Source: Spirogloea muscicola (Eukaryota; Streptophyta; Zygnematophyceae; Spirogloeales; Spirogloeaceae). From it: DNA of 26,138 bases. This document shows, in pieces, positions 9,050 to 18,690 of the stretch. Made by a program: the position numbers and the translations under genes. Within the stretch, counting starts at the first letter, position 1, and each line of letters starts with the position of its first letter. The notes beneath the pieces were generated by a model that was not told where the DNA came from, did not search any database, and saw only the letters and a list, made by a program, of their open reading frames with translations. The stretch is from positions 134,775-160,912 of the forward strand of contig WELB01000012.1 in assembly GCA_009602725.1 (NCBI GenBank). The letters run 5' to 3'.

Positions 9050-9170
9050 AAAAGCCCAGAAGGGGGCGAGGGCTGTGAAAAGCCAGCCCGAAAAGAATGG
9101 ACAAAGAAGAAGTGGCTCTCCCAATGGGGGCAAGGGCTGTGAGAAGCCAGCCCGAATGGACAAGGTCCCG
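9050..9170 (-). mobile_element. Two tandem LINE 3' tail fragments with stem-loops
   Basis: Two hairpins, 9071-9088 and 9135-9152, each lie within a copy of the GGGGC(A/G)AGGGCTGTGA(A/G)AAGCCAGCCCGAA block, separated by 64 bp. The second copy is near-identical to 2804-2850 (AGAAGTGGCTCTCCCAATGG upstream). Bases 8831-9049 and 9171-9387 contain nothing I can name; the latter is presumably the RPSA promoter. Confidence 0.75.
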
Positions 9171-9387
9171 CCCGAGGATCAGGCTATGTTACTAACTGAC
9201 CAGCCTTTAAATGGCCCTCCTCGGGGCCCCCTATGAGCCGTCCGATCTGCCCGTCGGGCGGTCGGCTTCGGGCCTCTGCGAGCGCCCAAGGGGCCCGCGC
9301 TTCGCGACAGGGGGGTTTAACACCACCCGAGTGCTATACTAGAACCCAAAGCACCCTCAAAGCCCCGCCGCGTCGGGACCGCCCCGA

Positions 9388-9412
9388 CGCCGCCGCCGCC
9401 GCCGCCGCCGCC
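9388..9412. repeat. (CGC)n microsatellite upstream of RPSA
   Basis: Eight consecutive CGC/GCC triplets about 55 bp before the RPSA start codon, presumably in the promoter or 5' UTR. Confidence 0.9.
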
Positions 9413-9466
9413 AACGCGCTCTGGCATTGGGGTCCATCTCCCTTTTGCCAATTCCCGGCGGCCACC

Positions 9467-11582
9467 ATGGCGCTCTCTCAGAAGGAGGCGGACATCCAGA
9501 TGATGCTGGCGGCAGGCAGCCATCTGGGCACCAAGAACTGCGACTTCCAGATGGAGCGCTACGTGTGGCGCCGCCGCAGCGACGGTAAATTTGTTGCCGC
9601 TTAGAATCCACCTTCCGATGTCCATCGAGCTCTGCTAGTCGCCATCCGCATTCAGGCCACCTTGTCACCTGCGTTGTCATGAGGTTTGGTAGTGAGCAGG
9701 CTTTCCCAGTTTGTCCAGCGACGAGAGCACGACGTCCGCGTCGCCGTCGAAGCAGGCGCCCTCATGGCTCAAGCAAAGCCTGCGTGAATAAGCACAATCG
9801 CCGAGCAAAGCAAGAGACCGCGCACCAGGGCGCGGAAGCTCTCTCCAGGCAGCCTCTGCTGATGTGCAGCTGACAGCCGGGCTAGGCTGCTCGGCTGTAC
9901 GTGAGTGGTCAGGGGGAGCGACGTCAGGCAGCTCATGGTCCGTTCTACTCTCGCAGGCATCTACATCATCAATCTCAGCAAGACTTGGGACAAGTTGCAG
10001 CTGGCTGCCCGCGTCATTGTTGCCATTGAGAACCCTCAAGACATCTGCGTGCAGTCGGCTAGGCCCTACGGTCAGCGTGCGGTCCTCAAGTTCTCCCAGT
10101 ATACAGGCGCCCAGGCTATTGCTGGCAGGCACACGCCGGGGACATTTACTAATCAGCTCCAGACAAATTTCAGCGAGCCAAGGCTTCTACTCCTCACAGA
10201 CCCCCGCACTGATCATCAGGTAAGCGGGAGCACAGTTTTTCTCTTTGTCCAGCTTGCTATCTCTTTGATGTCGACCTGACTTGCGCCAACTGATAAAGGC
10301 ATGGAGGGGTATGCAGCTGTAGTACATTGTGGGATTACTGTTGTTTTTTGAGATGCTGCCAGAATGTCCTGCAGGGCACGTAGTCCATGTCTGTGAGAAA
10401 GTCTGTGGCCTATCATTAGCGGCCTCCCTCACTTGTCTTCTTGCCTCGTCACCTTAATAAGTGCATATGACTTCTGTGAGTTAAGCTACATCCAAGCTTT
10501 CTTTGAACCACTGATTCTGACGAGCCTCGGTTTTCGTGACTAAGAATCTTGCCAGTAAGCCAATGTAGGATGCATAAAGGTACACTCTGTCCATGGGTGC
10601 AGCCGGCGGCCGAGGCAGCGCTTGGAAACATCCCGACAATTGCATTCAGCGACACCGACTCGCCATTGAAGCATGTCGACATTGCCATTCCCGCCAACAA
10701 CAAGGGCAAGCACAGCATTGGCTGCTTGTATTGGCTGCTGGCTCGTATGGTCCTGCAGATGAGGGGTACTGTGACTGCTGCGCAACCGTGGGATGTCATG
10801 GTAAGTGGGGCTCATAAGCATTGAGGTCATTAAGTGGGTATCAGAGAGCGCTAGTATGGTACTCTAGAATGGTGATTGGTCTATGTTGTGAATGGACACT
10901 TTCAGTGTTAGCAATTTTCATCATAGAGAAAGTGTTTGAAAGCTGATTCGTGAGCGAATCTGCACTTGGGGGCATGCAGGTGGATCTTTTCTTCTACAGA
11001 GAGCCTGAAGAGACCAAGGATCGTGAAGAGGAAGGGGAGGCCGGTGCTGCACCAGACCAAACATTTGGTGGAGTTGCACCGCTTGATTATAGTGCCCCTG
11101 CCACTGGTGTGGCCCCGCTTGCTGATCCTCAATGGGATGCAGCAGCTCCTCCCGCAGAATGGGCTGCCTCGAATGCCCCTCCTCCGGCCGCGCAAGCAGG
11201 GTCCGACTGGACTGCTGCAGGTGCTATAGCATTTTCGTCAGTTGAGCAGTCTGCATGTGTGGCTTGCAGTCTGCATGTGTGGCTGCGAGCTATCAATGAC
11301 AATAGATGGCTGCATTGTATGTATGTTGGGTGCTAAACCAACCCAGCCCTCCTGCATGTGCTCAATATGGACGCTCTCTTCTGCGCAAAAGTTACCCACC
11401 TCATGACCACCTTCTTGTCTTGATTGTCTGTTGCAGCTGCTGCACCTCCTAGTGGGAATTGGGAAGCCACTGCACCTCCCCCTGCTGCGGGCGGTTTCCC
11501 TCCAGCTGCTGCTAGTAACTGGGACCAGGCTCCAGCAGCACCGCCCCCGGCATCTGACTGGGGGGAGCCTGGCGCCCAGTGA
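9467..11582 (+). CDS. RPSA: Small-subunit ribosomal protein SA (uS2, laminin-receptor family)
   Basis: Five exons, 9467-9584, 9957-10219, 10603-10800, 10980-11220 and 11437-11582, splice in consistent phases to 321 residues, a little longer than the roughly 300 typical of the family. The protein is a structural part of the cytosolic 40S subunit needed for its maturation. Diagnostic blocks are [20 protein letters not shown] (residues 14-33), [82 protein letters not shown], and MRGTVT..QPWDVM. The C-terminus (about 215-321) is the acidic, Ala/Pro-rich tail with spaced Trp residues (DPQW, AEW, SDW, GNW, SNW, SDW) usual in eukaryotic SA. The ATG lies in a textbook GCCACCATGG context. The tail is split by an intron between residues 273 and 274. 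I see no TGTAA soon after the TGA at 11580-11582. Confidence 0.96.
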
Positions 11583-11929
11583 GGCTGGCATACGGGTGCA
11601 TGTCGGGTGGGCATGTGTGGAGGGTGTGTCAGCACCTGGGGATTCTGCGATGGAGCAGTGCTTTCGTTTTCTGCTCATTTCTTAGTGCAAGGCCTGTCTA
11701 TCAGTCCCTGGGAAGACAGCAGGTAGGTCTGTCACAGACATTCAAGTACACCTTGAGAGGGTCGTGGACTCCGGCAAATGAAGAAAGTCACTCGTCTTGC
11801 CCCAGGTCTTCCTTGTCGAGGGTGCCCGCCGACCCTGTCAGCGTCCTTCACACTCACTTTGGGAGGTATCTGACCCAATTGAGCCCAACGAGGTAAGTTG
11901 CACAACCGATCGCCTTCGCCGCAGCTGTG
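11583..11929. other. 3' flank of RPSA, no gene seen
   Basis: No coding exon or repeat is recognisable. Short frames lack splice context. It presumably includes the RPSA 3' UTR. Confidence 0.4.
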
Positions 11930-12127
11930 ACGGTGGCCGCCAAGTGGAGAAAGGAAAAGTGGCGCTCCCAATGGGAACCAAGGGTAAGGAGAAAAAGGGG
12001 AAGAAAAGGCTCGCCTATTGAGGATAGGGGCTGGAAAAGCCAGCCCAAAAAAGAAGGAACAAAGTACGAGAAGGGGGCCAGGGGAAGCGCTAAGAAAAAC
12101 AAGCACAACAAGAAACAAAGTAGCTAC
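11930..12127 (-). mobile_element. LINE 3' tail fragment with stem-loop
   Basis: Bases 12003-12127 are nearly identical to 1685-1807, including AGGATAGGGGCTGG, the hairpin (12029-12045, here 17 nt rather than 18), AAAAAAGAAGGAACAAAG and GAGAAGGGGGCCAGGGGAAG. A further AGTGGCGCTCCCAATGGGAA segment at about 11958-11978 resembles the GTGGCTCTCCCAATGGG part of other copies. Confidence 0.7.
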
Positions 12128-12132
12128 GTATT

Positions 12133-12211
12133 ACTCAGTAACCCCTGCCAAGCAGCCTCAGGTCAGAGAAGCTAGGCTACTGGAAGTGGGTCCCCTGGCC
12201 AGTGCCAAGAA
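12133..12211 (+). repeat. Dispersed repeat, copy 2 of 2
   Basis: This copy matches 2390-2468 over about 79 bp with a few substitutions and directly follows a LINE tail, as copy 1 does. From about 12200 to the gap at 12414 the sequence becomes GC-rich, probably the 5' region of the following gene. Confidence 0.8.
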
Positions 12212-12413
12212 GGCCTCCCAACCGAGGGTCGACTTGTGCGCCTTTGCGTCGGTTGGGAGCGCCGGAGGATGGTGGATTTGTGGCTCACATCGACGGCCGC
12301 GCAGATCCGGCAACAGGGCCCCCATCTTGGCGCGCCGCGGCCCACGGATGGTGGGTGCCCGCGGGCCGCCCGGGCCGGTGCGGGCGGCGGGCGTCGCACG
12401 CGCCGGCGAGGCG

Positions 12414-12672
12414 NNNNNNNNNNNNNNNNNNNNNNNNNNNNNNNNNNNNNNNNNNNNNNNNNNNNNNNNNNNNNNNNNNNNNNNNNNNNNNNNNNNNNNN
12501 NNNNNNNNNNNNNNNNNNNNNNNNNNNNNNNNNNNNNNNNNNNNNNNNNNNNNNNNNNNNNNNNNNNNNNNNNNNNNNNNNNNNNNNNNNNNNNNNNNNN
12601 NNNNNNNNNNNNNNNNNNNNNNNNNNNNNNNNNNNNNNNNNNNNNNNNNNNNNNNNNNNNNNNNNNNNNNNN
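12414..12672. other. Assembly gap (259 undetermined bases)
   Basis: A run of N in a very GC-rich region. The length may be an estimate, so reading frames cannot be carried across it. It hides the start of the ARID-HMG gene. Confidence 0.99.
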
Positions 12673-15589
12673 GCGCCACCACCCGCCTCTGCCGCCCTCC
12701 TGAGCCCCGTCTGCGCCGTGTCCCCGCCCGCGCCGCCGCCGGCCGCGTCGTCGCCCGCCGGCGGCCACCATGGCGCCACACCGCCGCCGCCGTCGCCCGG
12801 CCAGTCCGGTGCCGCGTCGCCGCTGCCGGCGGAGCAGGGCCTGCCCCCCGGCATCCAGAAGGGCGTGGTCTATCCTGAACCGCTCGCCTCTCACGAGGCC
12901 GTGGTGGCCTCCAAGGAGCTCTTCATGGACACGTTGGCTAGATGTCACCAGCAGCTTGGAACCACGCTCAAGTAAGCGAGAGCGACCTGCACGGCCTGTA
13001 CTCATAGTGCCGCCGACTCATCTCCTTGCTGTGCAAAGGTTGTCAGCATGGCCAGCATTTCGTAGTTGTCTGCTGTTACTGGCAACATAGGCATACAAGG
13101 AGCTCCACTCTGTCAACAAGGTGCAGGACAGCTTCTGCTTGTCTTTCTGCATGTCTTTCCTGACCTTTCGGCACCTCATGCGATGCTTTATCAAGCTTTT
13201 CCTCTGGCATTGACCTGCTGTGAATGGTTGGGCAGATCCCCTCAGATGGGTGGCAAGGAGCTCGATCTTCACAAACTGTACAAGGAGGTGACAAGCAGGG
13301 GGGGGCTAGCTCAGGTGTGAGTCTCAGGAAGCCTTGTGGTCGAGGACCCACCCTCTTTGGGTTTCGCTGGTTCACTGCCTTTCCCTTCCTATTGAGCCAT
13401 GGCATGAGCCATGGCAGGAGCTGTGGTGCATAGATGCGTCTTAAGTACGAGCTCCGTGTCAGCATTGCAAGCATCGCCAGTCCCTTTGTTCATCTGGTGC
13501 TTGAGCAAGACGAACTGCAATTGAGTATCCCTCCACCTTACCTCACCAACTGGTTGGTGGTCTATCACAATTGACAAGACAATGGCCAAGATCACGTTCT
13601 TTTCTGTCTCCTCTGACAGGTCATAAAGGACAGGTTATGGAAAGATGTAACATTACCCTTCCATTTTCCCCCCACTCTCACAAGTGCATCCTTTGTACTG
13701 CGAAAGTACTACATGAGCCTTATCCATCACTATGAGCAGGTCTACTTCTTCCACACCAGAGGCACGCCTATACATGCTCCAGGTCAGTATCTCATATGAA
13801 CAGCCACAGACACATCTTCGTTTTCAACAAGGCCATGGAGCAGCTCATTGATACATACACAGTGCTTGGCAGGATGTCATCCTCTCTCTTGCATGTCCAT
13901 TCAAGTTCCAAGTGCAGACCTTTTATTCTCAGTGTATTCTCCTTGCAGTGCCTCCACCTACTCAAAGCCCGGGAATGTCTCAGCGGTCTCCGCTGGGTGC
14001 CTCGCCTGAGTTGACAGCCAAAGGGCTCCCCAGGCAGAGAAGGCGAAGATCAGATGCAAGGATACTTGGTGAGTAGGGTCCAAGTCTGCTTCTCCTGCAG
14101 CCACAGACGAGAGCTCATGCTCTACCTAGCAAGGATGCGCTGATGCTTGCCATGGAGTTTTACAATAGTTTTGCCTGTGTGAAATAGCACTGTTCCTCTT
14201 CTTATCTTATCTCGGAAATTGCCTCCTCATGTGCAGCAGACCCTGCTGAAGACATTGGCCAAGTAGTTGCTGGCGTCATTGAGTCCAAGTGCGACCATGG
14301 TTATTTTGTGATGGTCACAGTGGGGGGCGATAGGCTGAAGGGCATTCTCTACAATGCACCAGCCAAAAGCAAAGTCAAACGTCTGCTGCCTTTAAGCTTC
14401 TTACCAATACCTGGGATCAACCCCGCTACTGCCTTGGCTGGTAAGCAGCGTCGCAAGAGGCGTCGAAAGGCAGACATGCCTCCAAAAGATGTACCTGCTC
14501 CACGACCCAACAAGACCGGCTATAACTACTTCTTCCAACTGAAGAGAGGAGAGCTGAAGGAAATCAACCCAGGCAGATCTGACAAGGAGATTGGTCGCTT
14601 GATTGGCGATGCTTGGATGGCACTATCTGAAGGAGATAAGGAGGTAATATTCAGCTGCCACTATGGCAATAGATTCTTTCTCGTCTACTTTGGCATCCCC
14701 CAAGATCGTGACCTCCAGACAGTCAAATCAATATGTACAAGGCTTACATGTTGGAAGTAGCTGTCTTCATGGCTCAAGATGTCCGACACAGCAATACATG
14801 CAATGCTTCAACATGTGAGCCTTTATTGCGGTCGTGTGCAGCCATTCCAAGAACAGGGACGCCTTGACAAGGAGAGATATGACAAAGAGTACGCCGAGTA
14901 TCTGCACAAGCTGTCCAGTCTTGGACAGACGGGCAGTGATACGTACCAGCAAGCCATAGGGCCTGTCTCAGATTCAAGAGCAACTCCTGGTGTAGCTGTG
15001 GAGAAGCTTGAGACTGCTATTACCCCCACTTTGACTGAGGAAGTGCTGCGTGCATCCAAGGGAGACGCTACTGCCTCTGGTAATCAGGTACTATCAGTCA
15101 TCGTCACTCCTTGCAGACGCATGCATGATACTATGCACATCCCAATGTGGCGTTGACACTCTGATGTACCAGCATATCTCTGATTGATTTCTTGCTAGAT
15201 CTTGCAGAATGCTGTCTTTGAAGAGCAAGGTGGTGACCTGATCATGGCTCGATCAGTCGACACAGATAGTGGTGAGCGAATCTGTCTTGCGTCTACTTTG
15301 ACGCTATTGGTTTCCTGATGTTGTATTTGTGTATCAGCCAAGTAAAACCCCTGGTGGGCCGTCGTGTCAATGCTCACGTCAACAGTTCGTACTTGCACAT
15401 ACCCAAATTTGTCTAATGTACAATAAGAAGAGGATGGCATTGGATGATGTTGCAGTGCACCTTACCGGATGGTGCTCATCGCTTGTGAAGGCCTCTTCTG
15501 ATTGCTGAGTCACTCATTTTTGTGCAGACATAGGTGCAGGGGCTCCTGAATTCCCTGTGGCTGGGATATACGACTCTTCTTTTGCCTGA
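12673..15589 (+). CDS. ARID and HMG-box DNA-binding protein (plant HMGB9/10-like), 5' partial
   Basis: Eight exons are visible: 12673-12971 (5' end in the gap), 13236-13314, 13620-13782, 13949-14068, 14237-14643, 14842-15087, 15208-15271, 15528-15589. Phases agree and give at least 479 residues. After an Ala/Pro-rich start comes an ARID domain spread over three exons (about 78-180 of the visible part): MGGKELDLHKLYKEVTSRGG, LWKDV, SASFVLRKYYMSLIHHYEQ. Next is a region found in plant ARID-HMG proteins (IGQVVAGVIESK, GYFVMVTVGG.RLKGILY, about 228-262), a basic RRKRRRK cluster (292-298, likely nuclear import), and an HMG box (about 308-380; KTGYNYFFQLKRGELKEINP, IGRLIGDAWMALSEGDKE, then RLDKERYDKEYAEY). 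This combination is a nuclear protein binding A/T-rich or bent DNA. No ATG occurs in frame before the ARID domain, so the start lies in or before the gap. Confidence 0.93.
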
Positions 15590-16062
15590 ATAGTTTTCCC
15601 TTGTTCATCTATAGATAGGTGGCTGTTATAGTCACAAGGGAAGAGTTTATAGTAAGGAAGATCTAAGAAGTCAGTCCTGGAAACCCTGAGGGCTCGGCTT
15701 TCGTCTTGCCGAAAGCGCCTGCACAGCGCTTCCACCTGACAACCTCCCTCAAAGAAAGCCCTCTTAATCTCCAAACTTCACCTCTTTGCCCTTATGTCGT
15801 CCCACATCGGGCCCCTCTCCATCACGCTTTCTTATGCAGCTGTTGTCGCCCATCCTGCAGCAATTTTTTCCCTGTGTTAATATACTGCACGTAGTGGCGA
15901 GCAGCTGACACTCTCCGTTGCAGCTCTCCTCTCGAGCTTGCTCTCCTTCTTTTGTCTGCTTCAGTGACGGATTTCTCTGTGGATCTGTGGATTTGTGTTG
16001 TTGTCAAGCCATAAAGAAATAAATCATCATACCTTTGTCTGGGCACTGTTTGCAGCAGGCTG
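15590..16062. other. 3' flank of the ARID-HMG gene, no gene seen
   Basis: AT-richer sequence without recognisable exons. It contains an AATAAA at about 16017, which is unlikely to matter if the organism uses TGTAA. Confidence 0.4.
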
Positions 16063-16122
16063 GTAATTTCCTTCTCAGGTGTGCAATTTCCTTCTCAGGT
16101 GAGCAATTACTGTAACAGGTTG
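16063..16122. repeat. Tandem repeat, three 20-bp units
   Basis: Units at 16063-16082 and 16083-16102 share AATTTCCTTCTCAGGTG; the third (16103-16122) is degenerate and carries a TGTAA (16111-16115), a possible polyadenylation signal about 520 nt after the ARID-HMG stop. Each of the first two units resembles a splice acceptor (TTCCTTCTCAG|GTG), but no exon follows. Confidence 0.8.
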
Positions 16123-16916
16123 TATCATGGCAGCTAAATAGAGGAGGCAAGCAGTGGTGTATCTCAGCAAGTCAGGAGACTGAATATAGCTGGAGCATTT
16201 GATAGAGGTTGATGGAGGAAGTTTGTAGTTGCAGAAGAGTGCGGCTTATCATGTAGCTTCCCTGACAGGGGACCTGATCCTCCGGAGTTCTGTCATGCGC
16301 AAGGGCGTCGATGCGAGATGGCGTCGATAAGTCTAGATGAAGATAAATGCTGAGTACTAGCCTACGAGATACACAATCTAATCGAAGATATTGGTTGCTC
16401 TGACCAGCTGACATAAAGGACAGTCTGATAAGAGGTCAACAATAACAATTGTTGTCAGTTGTCTAAGATCATAACACATAAACAAGTCGAAATGATTGAA
16501 ATTTGACTATTAGCAAGCGTGTGTCTAGTGCATGGTAACCGGTTTTCGGTATCAGGAGTATCGTAGTGTCACTGTCTAGTTAAACCTGGCACTACACGTG
16601 CAAGACCCCCAATGGGCGGCCGCTATATGAAGTGTCCGATTGTTCTCGGGACAAGCCCGCACCTTTTCTGTGTTACGTGAGTTTTGCAAGCAATGCAGCC
16701 AAAGGATGCATGCAAGCAATTGATTTCGAAACGTGCACTCATTAATGAGCACAACACTCCAGGCGTCAAGAATTGCAAGAACAGTCCAACGTTAAGACTG
16801 CTCACCGCACAGATAGAACGACTTCTCGCAGTCGCAGCGGGTCCGCGCAAGGCTCGCTATGCGCGCACGCCGTGTTCGCCGGGCTCTACGCTCTCGCGGA
16901 CGCAGGCGCGAGTGAA
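16123..16916. other. Intergenic, nothing recognised
   Basis: No exon, repeat family or RNA gene is recognisable on either strand. Short open frames around 16620-16960 have no family resemblance and no splice context. Confidence 0.4.
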
Positions 16917-16944
16917 CGCCTACCCGCGCAGGCGCGGGTAGGCG
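16917..16944. repeat. Perfect 28-bp palindrome (13-bp arms, 2-bp centre)
   Basis: CGCCTACCCGCGC at 16917-16929 is followed by AG and then its exact reverse complement at 16932-16944. The centre GCGC-AG-GCGC is preceded by a related CGCAGGCGCGAG. It would form a tight hairpin or a symmetrical protein-binding site. Confidence 0.95.
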
Positions 16945-17300
16945 CAGGCGTGGCAGGAGGGTGAAAATTGCCAAGCGGATTGCCTGGCAGAGGTCGCGCG
17001 CCCCGACATGGGCTGGCCGCGGTGAAACCCTAGCGCTACCTTATAGGCCAGGTGCGGCCGCTGGTTGGCTAATCTGGAGGGCCGGCCTTCGTGGAATTTC
17101 CCGACCTGGAGCCGACTTGACAGTAGATGGTGGATTCCAGTCGTCTGCTCCATGATCCCCCCGACACCGCTTCGATAGCGCCCACCTTGACGGTGTTGTT
17201 GGTGGTTGAGGTGCTTGCAGATGGGCTTCCCTCGTTGCGCCTTGCACGGTCTTCGGCCGGATGGCGTCGTGCGTGGGGCCTGGGGCGTTGTAGTCGCTCC

Positions 17301-17390
17301 GTTGTTGTTGTCGTCCGCATTTGATGAGCGGTTGATGTTGTTGTTGTCGTTCGCCTTGGATGAGCGGTCGATGTTGTTGTTGTCGTCGAG
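17301..17390. repeat. 36-bp minisatellite, 2.5 units
   Basis: Units at 17301-17336 and 17337-17372 and a partial one at 17373-17390 begin with GTTGTTGTTGTCGT and continue GATGAGCGGT(T/C)GAT. On the minus strand the unit is a multiple of three and reads NNNI(D/N)RSS.A(N/D)D inside a 182-residue open frame (17468-16920), whose remainder I do not recognise; I do not call a gene. Confidence 0.9.
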
Positions 17391-17450
17391 AGAGAGAGAG
17401 GGTAAAGAGAAAGCGAAAGAGAAAGAGAGGAAGGAAAGAGAGAGAGTGGG
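17391..17450. repeat. GA-rich simple repeat
   Basis: An almost pure purine tract ((GA)n grading into GAAA/GGAA) runs straight on from the minisatellite. Confidence 0.95.
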
Positions 17451-17586
17451 AGAGAAGTGGTCCTCCATCCTTAGCGTGAATCACACACAGAAGTGTATGA
17501 CCCAGCCTAGGAAGCCACGGAGAGAGAAAAGTGGTCTTCCATCCTTAGCATGAATCACACACAGAAGTGGATGAGTCAGCCTAGGA
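17451..17586. repeat. Tandem duplication of about 74 bp
   Basis: The two copies begin near 17451 and 17523 (the shared CCATCCTTAGC is offset by 74 bp). They share CCATCCTTAGC(G/A)TGAATCAC, ACACAGAAGTG and CAGCCTAGGA with a few substitutions. From 17587 to about 18109 I see no gene or known repeat. Confidence 0.9.
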
Positions 17587-18109
17587 GGTGGAGTGATGTC
17601 AATTTCCTTACAGTGCATGACCTATGCTGAGCTAGTTATTTGTATGTAGCCGCCGTGTATGCATCTAGATTCGTTACATTGAATAACAGTAATCTAACAA
17701 AGGGTTTACAGGCTCAGCTAGTATTGCACGCTGTGTTCCATGGGAGCAGGTGCGCAGCTAAGTTAGCGGCAGAAGAGTGCCACCAGGACTACACGCCTAG
17801 AGGTCCAGCTTGCCTTTGATGGGGCATAGGCAGTCACGTTGGCACTGCTGATCAGAGGCATGGACGCTGACGGATGACATATCATAGGCTTGAGGTCAAG
17901 GTGATTGAAGCTGCTACTGAGGGCGGCTGTGAAAGCAAGCTGAGCTATATACAGAGGATGATGTTGAAATGACTTGTTGCTTAGCTGCAGGCTGGGCAGC
18001 TCAGGACCCTATGAAATACTCCAATGGGGAGTCAGATGAGTTGATAGGAGAGGAAGAAAAGGCATGCAGTGCGCACAGTATAACGGGTGGCCTACATATA
18101 TCAGTGCCG

Positions 18110-18560
18110 CTTTGGAAGGAAGAGAGAGGGCTCTTCTACAATGGGGAGTGGCTGTCAAAGACCAGCCCCAAAAAACTGTACAAGTTGAGGGAAGGCACTG
18201 CGGCTTTATAAGGCCATCCCGTGAGCGTCTGGCTCGTGGGGATGAGCTCTTCCAAACGGATAGGGTGGCTGTAAAAGGCCAGCCTGACAAAGAGTGGACA
18301 CGGTCAAGGGGGGAGCCAAGCCGGCAAGAGAGAAGGCGCATGGTGCGCATCAGAGCGAAGGGAGGCCAAGCCGAGTCAGTGTATACTGTTGTGGCAGAAA
18401 GTAGTGCTACACGAAGCAAAGCCTAGGCAAAGAGGCAACAGGGTAACAGAGAGAAAGCACAGCTGAAGGCGGTTGCAAGTATTCACGAGTGAGCACATGC
18501 AGATCAGGCGGGCTAATCTGGGGAGCCGGAGCAGGGCCACAGAAGCCTGTGGCCTTGTGC
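18110..18560 (-). mobile_element. LINE 3' tail copies with two stem-loops
   Basis: On the minus strand the order is: GCTCCGGCTCC and GATTAGCC (18530-18505), the GTGCTCACTCGTGAATACT block (18501-18478), the ATGCGCACCATGCGCC-type block (about 18400-18320), hairpin 18267-18284 followed by CCTAT..GGAAGAGC, and hairpin 18150-18167 followed by a similar GAAGAGC. The first part matches 1189-1275 well. The two hairpins lie 117 bp apart, so the copy contains an internal duplication or two stacked insertions. Confidence 0.65.
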
Positions 18561-18690
18561 GCGCGCCCAGGCGAACGGCCAAAGCCTGGGAGCGCGGCAA
18601 CGGCCGAGGGCAGCTTAGCTGGCTGTCGGGTTGCGGGGCCGCCACTCTGGGGCTGCTGATTAATAAAGCAGCCGCTACAACAGCCAGCTA
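18535..18690. repeat. Cluster of inverted repeats upstream of SUT
   Basis: GGCCACAG (18535-18542) and CTGTGGCC (18547-18554) form a perfect 8-bp hairpin with a 4-nt loop. TAGCTGGCTGT (18616-18626) and ACAGCCAGCTA (18680-18690) form an 11-bp inverted repeat. Inside the second pair GGCTGC/GCAGCC form a nested stem. Function unknown. Confidence 0.7.

Noticed and set aside
12018-13005. Long open frames on both strands across the gap
   Set aside because: They are open only because the 259 undetermined bases cannot contain stops; only the frame continuing into the ARID domain is supported.
16017-16022. AATAAA as an animal-type polyadenylation signal
   Set aside because: Green algae usually use TGTAA, and a single AATAAA in AT-rich DNA is expected by chance.
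17025-17033. Telo-box AAACCCTAG as a promoter call
   Set aside because: One nine-base match without a recognisable gene downstream is too weak to annotate as a promoter.
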